5,176 nucleotides of DNA from Oscillospiraceae bacterium. GTDB taxonomy: Bacteria; Bacillota; Clostridia; Oscillospirales; Ethanoligenentaceae. How positions within the stretch are numbered: the first letter of the stretch is position 1; each line of letters starts with the position of its first letter. Below the pieces are notes generated by a model. The model did not search any database, was not told where the DNA came from, and saw only the letters and a list, made by a program, of their open reading frames with translations. A program made the translations under genes and the position numbers. The stretch spans positions 1 to 5,176 of the forward strand of contig DOXU01000110.1 of NCBI GenBank assembly GCA_003518885.1. Reading direction: 5' to 3'. This document shows, one piece after another, positions 1 through 5,176 of the stretch.

Positions 1-182
1 GCTCTCGCACAGATCGCAAACTAGCTGGCGTTTGTATCGGGATTGCGGCATATTTTAATGTGGATTCTTTAATAATCCGGCTTCTTTGGATTATTTTTGC
101 ATGCTTTGGTGGATCAGGCATTATTGCCTATCTGGCTGCAGCTATTGTCATTCCAAGCGATACGGATTTTCCAGAAAACTAA
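1..182 (+). CDS. PspC-domain membrane protein, 3' part only
   Basis: The window opens inside this gene; the first complete codon is at base 3 and the TAA stop is at 180-182, leaving 59 C-terminal residues. They begin SRTDRKLAGVCIGIAAYFNV and continue through a hydrophobic stretch (about residues 23-50 of the fragment) with FGGSG in the middle, ending in a short polar tail after IVIPSD. This matches the PspC domain layout: basic R-x-x-x-R-K-L-AGVC start, an AEYF-like turn followed by VD, then one or two membrane passes broken by GGSG. The family includes phage-shock protein C and many small Firmicute envelope-stress or regulatory membrane proteins; the exact role here is unknown. The usual CGG is CIG in this copy. 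Only 41 bases separate it from coaX on the same strand and I see no terminator between them, so co-transcription is possible. Whether it has further domains upstream cannot be seen. Confidence 0.85.
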   Translation, partial: SRTDRKLAGVCIGIAAYFNVDSLIIRLLWIIFACFGGSGIIAYLAAAIVIPSDTDFPEN

Positions 183-209
183 GTTCCATGATTATCGCTT
201 TTTGAAAGT

Positions 210-216
210 GGGGAAG
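210..216 (+). promoter_or_regulatory. Ribosome binding site deciding the TTG start of coaX
   Basis: GGGGAAG lies seven bases before the TTG at 224. It is a G-rich but imperfect Shine-Dalgarno match. An in-frame TGA at 203-205 closes the frame upstream, and no ATG or GTG occurs between that stop and 224, so this site supports TTG as the start. Confidence 0.6.
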
Positions 217-223
217 TAGAAAC

Positions 224-1000
224 TTGATTTTAACAATTGATATCGGAAATACAAATATTGTACTCGGCGGTTGGGAAGGCGAAAAAATGGCTTTCGTCTC
301 TCGTTTAAGAACTGACCGCCAGCGTATGTGTGACGATTATGCCATTTATTTAAATGGTATTCTTCAACTCTACAACATTCGCAGATCTCAAATTACTGGG
401 GCTATTATCTCTTCCGTCGTCCCACAAGTAACGGAGTCATTAATAGAAGCCGTTGAATTTTTTACCGACATTCCGCCACTCGTTCTTGGACCTGGCATAA
501 AAACTGGTTTAAATATCCGACTAGATAATCCGGCACAAACAGGCTCAGATATTGTAGCAGACGCTGTGGCTGCCATTGCAAAATATCCTAAACCGATTAT
601 TCTATTTGATTTGGGGAGCGCAACAACCATCAGCGCGATCGATCATCGCGGCGCTTTGCTTGGCGGCGTCATCTATCCTGGCGTTCGCCTTGGATTAGAT
701 GCTCTGGCCACTCGAACCGCACAACTTCCACAGATTGGATTAGATGCCCCACATAGTATTATCGGACCCAACACAATTGAAGCAATGAAATCCGGCGCCG
801 TTTACGGTACAGCAAGCTTTTTAGACGGAATGGCCACACGGATTGAAAAGCAAATGGGTGAAAAAGCGACTTTGGTTGCAACCGGTGGCATTGCCAAAGA
901 GATTGTGCCGTATTGCCTTCGAGATTTTCAATATAACCCCAATTTGCTTTTAGAGGGTTTACGTATTATTTACCACCGTAATCACACAGAAAAAATCTAA
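224..1000 (+). CDS. coaX: Type III pantothenate kinase
   Basis: CoaX phosphorylates pantothenate with ATP to 4'-phosphopantothenate, the first committed step of coenzyme A synthesis, in the cytoplasm. The protein has 258 residues, normal for the family, with the two-lobed ASKHA (acetate/sugar kinase-Hsp70-actin) fold. Visible motifs: the N-terminal phosphate loop TIDIGNTN at 4-11 with D6; GPGIKTGL at 89-96, a pantothenate-side motif; GSDIVAD at 107-113, where D109 aligns with the catalytic aspartate of the GADR motif (the Arg is Ile here); FDLGSATTISAID at 128-140, the second phosphate motif; GGVIYPG at 147-153; and a C-terminal ATGGIAKEI at 219-227 for the nucleotide. The start is TTG: translation from the next ATG (residue 22) would delete the phosphate loop. 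The neighbouring ECF S-subunit gene suggests a vitamin uptake-plus-kinase pair. Unlike CoaA (type I), the family is generally not feedback-inhibited by CoA. Identification is firm. Confidence 0.97.
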   Translation: MILTIDIGNTNIVLGGWEGEKMAFVSRLRTDRQRMCDDYAIYLNGILQLYNIRRSQITGAIISSVVPQVTESLIEAVEFFTDIPPLVLGPGIKTGLNIRLDNPAQTGSDIVADAVAAIAKYPKPIILFDLGSATTISAIDHRGALLGGVIYPGVRLGLDALATRTAQLPQIGLDAPHSIIGPNTIEAMKSGAVYGTASFLDGMATRIEKQMGEKATLVATGGIAKEIVPYCLRDFQYNPNLLLEGLRIIYHRNHTEKI

Positions 1001-1034
1001 ATATATTTAAATACAGAAGAATATTTTAATTTTA

Positions 1035-1063
1035 TTACGCTTTTTCGCTAAAATGGTTATAAA
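1035..1063 (+). promoter_or_regulatory. Candidate sigma-A-type promoter for the ECF S-subunit gene
   Basis: A TATAAA box at 1058-1063 matches the -10 consensus at five of six positions. The hexamer 17 bases upstream, TTACGC at 1035-1040, is a poor -35, so the call rests mainly on the -10 and spacing in a locally AT-rich gap. Transcription would begin near 1070, giving a leader of about 50 bases that starts almost exactly at the hairpin described at 1071-1110. The gene might instead be read through from coaX, since I see no terminator after coaX. Confidence 0.35.
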
Positions 1064-1070
1064 AATCAGA

Positions 1071-1110
1071 TTGCGCTGCATCCTTTAATATAGGAGTAGC
1101 AGCAAGGAGG
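1071..1110 (+). promoter_or_regulatory. Leader with hairpin and possible anti-Shine-Dalgarno, before the ECF S-subunit gene
   Basis: The Shine-Dalgarno AAGGAGG is at 1104-1110, nine bases before the ATG. Just upstream a hairpin can form: GCTGC (1075-1079) with GCAGC (1099-1103), then TCCT (1081-1084) with AGGA (1092-1095), leaving a seven-base loop and a small asymmetric internal loop; TTG (1071-1073) can add pairs with CAA (1103-1105) by giving up the outermost pair. In a competing fold TCCTT (1081-1085) can pair with AAGGA (1104-1108), covering the ribosome binding site. Two mutually exclusive pairings involving the same TCCT are seen in the sequence; that they regulate translation is inference. 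It matches no riboswitch class that I recognise and is very short for one. Confidence 0.35.
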
Positions 1111-1119
1111 AATTTTTTT

Positions 1120-1760
1120 ATGCTAAACCAGGCAAATTTGCGGCACCCTACTAGTCATCTGAACAAAACGCGCCGTCTTGTCACCCTTTCGCTCTTCTCT
1201 GCTATCATTATTCTACTTGCTTTCACACCGCTGGGCAGTATCCCCATCGGACCAATTGATGCCACTACCATTCATATTCCTGTTATCATCGGTGCTATTC
1301 TTTTAGGCCCGTGGGATGGTTTGTTTCTCGGTGCGTTTTTGGCATCGTTAGTTTAATCCATAATACAGTACTGCCTCTTCCAACTTCTTTTGTATTTTCT
1401 CCTTTCCTTCCCTTTGGTAATTGGAAAAGTATCATTATCGCGATTGTACCACGTATGATGGTTGGTCTAGTTGCCGCTCTTATTTTTCGTTTGATTTCCA
1501 ACTGGGATAAATCAAACTTAATTTCGGGACTTGCTGCGGGACTTGCCGGGTCAATTGTCAATACTGTTTTAGTTCTTGGGGGAGTTTATTGGTTCTTCCG
1601 CAACGCTTATGCTGCAAATTCACATATTTCTATCTCTATCATTAGTAAAATACTCATGGGTGTTATTTTGACAAATGGAGTTCCCGAAGCAATTGTAGCC
1701 GCCGTTATCGCAACTGGTGCGGCCAAAGCAATCCTTTCCTTTTCAAAACGTCTGCATTAA
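1120..1760 (+). pseudogene. ECF transporter S subunit (probably vitamin/pantothenate type), disrupted by a one-base frameshift
   Basis: S subunits are small membrane proteins that bind a vitamin and dock on the shared EcfT/EcfA energising module. The first frame (ATG 1120, strong AAGGAGG) gives 78 residues and stops at 1354-1356; the rest continues in another frame, from about 1335 to TAA at 1758-1760. Joining them at the TTTTT run 1336-1340, as if one base were missing, gives one protein of about 213 residues, usual for the family. Visible parts: a basic N-terminus with TRRLVTLSLFSAI, then the FTPLGSIPIGPIDATTIHIP loop, then IIGAILLGPWDGLFLGA, and beyond the shift FGIVSLIHN, TSFVFSPF, IVPRMMVGLVAALIF, and two more hydrophobic segments, about six membrane passes in all. 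Pantothenate as substrate is inferred only from coaX next door. The downstream part has no other stops, so the lesion is recent, a sequencing indel, or bypassed by -1 frameshifting. Confidence 0.85.
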
Positions 1761-1800
1761 AATTTTCATAATCAGATCGGTTATTGCAGATAGACCGTTT

Positions 1801-1846
1801 AGGCTTTTAACATAATTCCACTAGGCATTATGCTAAAAGCCTTTTG
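1801..1846 (+). terminator. Long hairpin with T tail between the S-subunit gene and the Ca2+-ATPase gene
   Basis: Bases 1801-1816 and 1827-1842 are inverted repeats of 16 bases with one mismatch (A1810 opposite C1833), enclosing a ten-base loop. The outer end is AGGCTTTTA paired with TAAAAGCCT, followed by a short T run (TTTTG). This fits an intrinsic terminator for the upstream genes, though the T tail is only four bases. There is no T tail on the opposite strand, so it would act in the plus direction. The right arm ends ten bases before the ATPase Shine-Dalgarno, leaving no room for a promoter downstream of it, so it may instead be an attenuator or stabilising leader hairpin of the ATPase mRNA. 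Confidence 0.6.
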
Positions 1847-1852
1847 TATACA

Positions 1853-1858
1853 AAGGAG
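1853..1858 (+). promoter_or_regulatory. Ribosome binding site deciding the start of the Ca2+-ATPase
   Basis: AAGGAG sits six bases before ATG 1865. A TTG at 1844 is in the same frame and would add seven residues, but it lies upstream of this site, at the foot of the hairpin, with no Shine-Dalgarno of its own. ATG 1865 is therefore preferred. Confidence 0.85.
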
Positions 1859-1864
1859 AACTGC

Positions 1865-4459
1865 ATGGCAAAAAATTACGAAACTCTTTCACCAAAACAA
1901 ACATTAGAAAACCTCTCAACAAAGCCAGAAGGACTTTCCTCTAACGAAGTTCACGATCGCACCGAAAAATTTGGTGCAAATGTCTTGGCCGAGAAAAAGA
2001 AAAAAGGACCATTTCTGCTGTATCTTCAACAGTTTAATGATCCTCTGATCTATATTTTACTTGTTGCCGGCATTATTTCCATTCTTCTGCATGAAGTTGC
2101 CGATAGTACCATTATCTTTATCGTTGTAATCATCAACACCATTATCGGCTATATTCAACAAGCGCGCGCTGAAAAGGGAATGGAAGCACTCAAAAAAATG
2201 ACCGCCCCTAAAGCCATGGTGCGACGAGACAACACCATTGTTGAGTTAGACGCTTCCTCATTAGTTCCCGGAGACATTATTGTATTGGAAACAGGAAGGA
2301 ATATTCCCGCTGATTTGCGACTTTTGGAAAGCGTTAACTTGAAAATAGAGGAATCTGCATTGACCGGTGAATCTGCTCCCAGTGAAAAGAATGCCGCTTT
2401 TATTGCAGATAAAGCATTAACCATTGGCGATCGTATCAATATGGCCTTTATGGGCACAACCGTCACTTACGGTCGTGGTGAGGGTATCGTAACTGCCACT
2501 GGATCCGATACGGAAATGGGGCACATTGCCCAAGTCCTTTCAGAAAGCAAGACAGAACTCACTCCCCTGCAAAAACGTTTAGCGGGTCTTGGAAAACTTT
2601 TGGGCGTTTTGGCCATCGTTCTTTGTGTCATCCTTTTTGTTGCAGCCTTGATACAAGGACGTAACCTCCCTGAAATGGTTTTAAGTGCTATTTCATTGGC
2701 TGTTGCTGCTATCCCTGAAGGATTACCCACCGTTGTTACAATTGTTCTGGCCGCGGGTGTCTCCCGAATGGCAAAATCAAGGACCATTGTTCGGCGTTTG
2801 CCCGCTGTTGAAACACTAGGTTCTGTCAATGTAATTTGCACCGATAAAACAGGAACTTTAACCCAAAATCGTATGACCGTAACAGAGCGCTATGCCGGGG
2901 CAAATCTGGCAGATCCTAGTGAACTGACCGACGAAACTGCTCACTATTTTTATGATGGCTTTTGTCTTTGTAATGACGCCTCTATTCAAGGGGAAGAGCC
3001 AATTGGAGATCCTACGGAAACAGCTTTACTCGACATGTGCCGCACAAAAGAAAAAGAACGCGAAAAATTGGAAAAATCCTATCCACGCGTGGAAGAAATT
3101 CCTTTCGACTCCGAACGCAAACGCATGACAACAGTGCACGAGTATCCCAACGGTCGCATTGCTTATACTAAAGGCGCGATTGATGGAATTTTAGAACACA
3201 CCACCCTATTGCTCGATAACGGAAAAATTCGTCCTATCACCGAAGAGGATTTGGACAAAATCCGTATTTGCGCCAGCAACATGGCACATCGTGCGCTACG
3301 TGTACTTGCTTTAGCTTACCGCGAACGTGGCACCGAAGCACTAGAAGAAAACATGGTGTTTGTTGGCATGGTTGGGATGATTGATCCCCCTCGCACAGAG
3401 GTAAAGGAGGCCATTTCTTCTTGTGCAAAAGCGGGTATTGCTACTGTGATGATCACCGGCGACCATAAAGACACCGCGTTCGCTATCGCAAAAGAGCTTG
3501 GTATTACGGCTTCAGAAGATGCCGCTATTTCTGGTTCTGAATTGGATGTTCTCTCAACAGATGAGCTGAAGAAGCGCGTTAAAACGTTGCGCGTATTTGC
3601 GCGGGTTTCTCCAGAAAACAAGGTGCAAATTGTGCAGGCATTCCGCGAAACAGGTAACATCGTCTCTATGACAGGTGATGGTGTTAATGATGCACCATCC
3701 TTGAAATCTGCAGACATTGGCATTGCTATGGGCATTACAGGCACCGACGTAGCAAAAGGTGCTGCCGATATGATTTTGACCGATGACAACTTTGATACTA
3801 TCCGAAAGGCAGTTGAGGAAGGACGTAATATTTATAATAATATTAAGAAGTCAGTTCTCTATCTTCTTGCCTCTAACTTTGGCGAAATTCTGACCATGCT
3901 AGTTGCCATTTTGGCAGGACTCCCTGCCCCATTGACTGCCGCTCAAATTCTCTGGGTCAACTTAGTTACTGACTCCCTACCGGGACTTGCGCTTGGCGTT
4001 GATCCAGGTTCTCCAGATGTTATGAAATATCCACCACGCTCTCCAAAAGAAAGCCTGTTTGCACATGGAGGAACCGCTTTATTGCTCATTTATGGTTTAG
4101 TTATCGGTGGTTCCTCTTTGGGCGCTTATCTTGTCGGCTATTTCGAGAGCGGAAAGCTTCTTGCTGGAACACTATGTGTAACTGTTCTTGCCGTTTCTCA
4201 GTTAGTCCATGCAATTGGTATGCGCAATGTTTCTCGTTCAATTTTCCGCATGAATCATTTGGAAAACCGCATGATGATTTTCTCTGTACTATTGGGGCTA
4301 GTTCTTCAGATTGCAATTGTTGAGATTCCTGTACTCAACCCCTTCTTCTCTACGGTTCCATTGGGCGTCGGAAACTGGTTAATCATTATTGTGATTTCTC
4401 TTATTCCTCTTGTTTTTCACGAATGTCTATTGCCACTTATGCGCCGTTTATCCGCCTAA
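1865..4459 (+). CDS. P2-type calcium-transporting ATPase
   Basis: This integral membrane pump couples ATP hydrolysis to Ca2+ export through an aspartyl-phosphate intermediate. It has 864 residues, typical of bacterial SERCA-like pumps. In order: N-terminal cation-ATPase domain (about 5-55); M1-M2 (about 58-98); actuator domain with LTGES at 166-170; M3 (about 245-264); M4 with PEGLP at 284-288; phosphorylation motif DKTGTLT at 327-333 (D327); nucleotide domain with KGA at 436-438; TGD at 531-533; TGDGVND at 603-609; then M5-M10. Residues equivalent to SERCA Ca2+ ligands are present: E285 in M4, N671 and E674 in M5 (SNFGE), N699, T702 and D703 in M6 (NLVTD). The M8 glutamate of SERCA site I has no obvious counterpart; that segment reads VLAVSQLVHA. 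These ligands favour Ca2+ over K+, Na+/K+, H+ or heavy metals. B. subtilis YloB is a related pump linked to sporulation. The gene converges on dpaB, four bases away. Confidence 0.93.
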   Translation: MAKNYETLSPKQTLENLSTKPEGLSSNEVHDRTEKFGANVLAEKKKKGPFLLYLQQFNDPLIYILLVAGIISILLHEVADSTIIFIVVIINTIIGYIQQARAEKGMEALKKMTAPKAMVRRDNTIVELDASSLVPGDIIVLETGRNIPADLRLLESVNLKIEESALTGESAPSEKNAAFIADKALTIGDRINMAFMGTTVTYGRGEGIVTATGSDTEMGHIAQVLSESKTELTPLQKRLAGLGKLLGVLAIVLCVILFVAALIQGRNLPEMVLSAISLAVAAIPEGLPTVVTIVLAAGVSRMAKSRTIVRRLPAVETLGSVNVICTDKTGTLTQNRMTVTERYAGANLADPSELTDETAHYFYDGFCLCNDASIQGEEPIGDPTETALLDMCRTKEKEREKLEKSYPRVEEIPFDSERKRMTTVHEYPNGRIAYTKGAIDGILEHTTLLLDNGKIRPITEEDLDKIRICASNMAHRALRVLALAYRERGTEALEENMVFVGMVGMIDPPRTEVKEAISSCAKAGIATVMITGDHKDTAFAIAKELGITASEDAAISGSELDVLSTDELKKRVKTLRVFARVSPENKVQIVQAFRETGNIVSMTGDGVNDAPSLKSADIGIAMGITGTDVAKGAADMILTDDNFDTIRKAVEEGRNIYNNIKKSVLYLLASNFGEILTMLVAILAGLPAPLTAAQILWVNLVTDSLPGLALGVDPGSPDVMKYPPRSPKESLFAHGGTALLLIYGLVIGGSSLGAYLVGYFESGKLLAGTLCVTVLAVSQLVHAIGMRNVSRSIFRMNHLENRMMIFSVLLGLVLQIAIVEIPVLNPFFSTVPLGVGNWLIIIVISLIPLVFHECLLPLMRRLSA

Positions 4460-4463
4460 TTTT

Positions 4464-5027
4464 CTAGCGAAGAATTGGTTGAATTTGCTCTCCCCTAACA
4501 GCGGCTTCTACCGTTGGAAGAATCAAGTTAAAATATGCCACCATTGAACGCGGCTTTTTCTTGAAATCATCTTGTCCGAATGGTACAAAATAATAGTCTC
4601 GGAAAGCGAGCAACGTGCCAATGTTTTTGGCAGAAAAACCCAGAGCGTCATTTGTGGAAATAGCAAGCACTACCGCTCTCCCATTACGAAGATGTGATTT
4701 ACACGCCATTGTGACAGCTGTATCATTAATTCCATTTGCAAGTTTAGCAAGTGTGTTACTATCGCATGGTGCAACAACCAGAACATCTAGTAGCTTTTGA
4801 GGCCCAATTGGTTCTGTTTGCGTCACAGTATGCCAAACTTCATGACCGGTTATTTGTTCTACCTTTTCACGAAATTTTTTCGCCTCTCCGAAACGCGTAT
4901 CCGTTTTATAGGAAGTATCCGAAAAAATGGGGATTACCGTATGGCCAGCTTTCACAATTTTTTCAATTTGAGGAATCACTTGCGAAAATGTGCAAAAAGA
5001 GCCTGTAAAGGCAAATCCAATGGTCAT
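4464..5027 (-). CDS. dpaB: Dipicolinate synthase subunit B
   Basis: DpaB (SpoVFB) works with DpaA to make dipicolinic acid from 2,3-dihydrodipicolinate, an intermediate of the lysine branch, in the mother cell during late sporulation; the product is stored in the spore core as Ca-DPA. The 187-residue protein belongs to the flavoprotein (UbiX/Dfp-like Rossmann) superfamily and has near-usual length. Visible blocks: IGFAFTGS at 3-10 (phosphate-binding loop), TDTRFG at 42-47, TEPIGP at 71-76, VVAPCDSNTLAKLANGI at 84-100, LRNGRAVVLAISTNDALG at 113-130, and YFVPFGQDD at 146-154 followed by KKPRS. These are the DpaB signature blocks and separate it from CoaC or UbiX. The ATG overlaps the dpaA stop (ATGA), with AAGGAG five bases before it inside dpaA, implying translational coupling. 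No terminator is visible after its stop. By family, transcription would depend on the late mother-cell factor sigma-K; the promoter lies outside the window. Confidence 0.96.
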   Translation of the reverse strand: MTIGFAFTGSFCTFSQVIPQIEKIVKAGHTVIPIFSDTSYKTDTRFGEAKKFREKVEQITGHEVWHTVTQTEPIGPQKLLDVLVVAPCDSNTLAKLANGINDTAVTMACKSHLRNGRAVVLAISTNDALGFSAKNIGTLLAFRDYYFVPFGQDDFKKKPRSMVAYFNLILPTVEAAVRGEQIQPILR

Positions 5028-5176
5028 ATTAACTCCTTCTCTTCAAGAATGTGCTGTATTGTTTGTTTCATAAATCGTCCGGCAGTATAAGGAGCGACTT
5101 TTCCAGGTAAAGACAATGCATGTATTGCTTTTATTTCATGCTGACGTGCTGCACCTTGATCTACCCCACCAGGTTT
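5024..5176 (-). CDS. dpaA: Dipicolinate synthase subunit A, 3' end only
   Basis: The last 50 codons and the TGA stop (5024-5026) of a minus-strand gene that runs off the right edge. The fragment starts KPGGVD, contains IKAIHALSLPGKVAPYTAG, and ends in a charged helix with QHILEEKE. The KPGGVD and LPGKVAP blocks are characteristic of the DpaA (SpoVFA) C-terminus, the NAD(P)-binding subunit of dipicolinate synthase that pairs with DpaB. The position immediately upstream of dpaB, with a four-base ATGA overlap, is the known spoVFA-spoVFB arrangement, which strengthens the call despite the short fragment. Neither the start nor the nucleotide-binding glycine loop is in view. Confidence 0.92.
   Translation of the reverse strand, partial: KPGGVDQGAARQHEIKAIHALSLPGKVAPYTAGRFMKQTIQHILEEKELI
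5033..5038 (-). promoter_or_regulatory. Ribosome binding site of dpaB inside dpaA
   Basis: Read on the minus strand, AAGGAG occurs five bases before the dpaB ATG and lies within the final codons of dpaA. Together with the ATGA stop-start overlap it supports coupled translation of the two subunits. Confidence 0.8.

Noticed and set aside
1001..1034. AT-rich partial inverted repeats after coaX as a terminator.
   Set aside because: The stem would be short, made almost entirely of A-T pairs with mismatches, and has no defined GC core.
1092..1100. AGGAGTAGC resembles the GGGGAGUAGC start of the yybP-ykoY (Mn2+) riboswitch.
   Set aside because: It lies only about 20 bases before the start codon and the rest of the motif, including the distal conserved loop, is absent. 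It is also upstream of the S-subunit gene, not the P-type ATPase.
1311..1334. ATG at 1311 as an independent start for a 149-residue downstream protein.
   Set aside because: There is no ribosome binding site, the first residues (MGWFVSRC) are an out-of-frame reading of GPWDGLFLGA, and the rest completes the S subunit begun at 1120.
1767..1772. CATAAT as a -10 box, or as part of a sporulation sigma-E/sigma-K promoter, for the ATPase.
   Set aside because: No acceptable -35 is found at 16-18 bases upstream, and the sequence after CATA does not fit the sporulation consensus well.
1844..1864. Upstream TTG start that would extend the ATPase by seven residues (MYTKENC).
   Set aside because: The Shine-Dalgarno at 1853-1858 lies inside that extension and is correctly spaced for ATG 1865.
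3828..3846. AT-rich palindromic stretch around AATATTTATAATAATATT.
   Set aside because: It is explained by the codons for Asn-Ile-Tyr-Asn-Asn-Ile in the conserved region before M5 of the ATPase.
4615..5090. Several plus-strand reading frames opposite dpaB.
   Set aside because: They lack ribosome binding sites and recognisable domains and are shadows of the well-conserved minus-strand dpaB and dpaA.

Overview
The window looks like chromosome from an endospore-forming Firmicute, most likely a member of the Clostridia. The base composition is moderately AT-rich, Shine-Dalgarno sites are strong (AAGGAGG-type), and a dpaA-dpaB (spoVF) dipicolinate synthase pair points to a spore former. The CoaX protein reminds me of Oscillospirales/Ruminococcaceae versions, but that placement rests on memory of the family and not on an alignment. 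I see no mobile element, CRISPR array, tRNA or rRNA. All six protein-coding loci belong to known families.

Layout, left to right. (1) 1-182, plus strand: the C-terminal end of a PspC-domain membrane protein. (2) 224-1000, plus: coaX, type III pantothenate kinase, starting at TTG. (3) 1001-1119: a gap holding a candidate promoter and a short leader that can fold against the ribosome binding site of the next gene. (4) 1120-1760, plus: an ECF-transporter substrate-binding (S) subunit split by a one-base frameshift at a T5 run (1336-1340). (5) 1801-1846: a long hairpin with a short T tail, either a terminator or a leader element. (6) 1865-4459, plus: a P2-type calcium-transporting ATPase with all catalytic motifs and most of the known Ca2+-liganding residues. 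(7) 4464-5027, minus: dpaB, full length. (8) 5024-5176, minus: the 3' end of dpaA, overlapping dpaB by ATGA. The ATPase and dpaB converge with only four bases between their stop codons.

Two functional themes stand out. CoaX phosphorylates pantothenate, the first step of coenzyme A synthesis. The adjacent S subunit is plausibly a pantothenate (or related vitamin) importer subunit feeding that step, but as written in this sequence it is broken. On the right, a Ca2+ pump faces the dipicolinate synthase genes. Ca2+ and dipicolinate are the two components of the Ca-DPA chelate of the spore core, so the juxtaposition is suggestive, although transport direction and sporulation timing of this pump cannot be read from sequence.

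Nothing here is clearly a new biological system. The points most worth a second look are the S-subunit frameshift, the two hairpins next to ribosome binding sites, and the Ca2+-ATPase/dpaAB neighbourhood.
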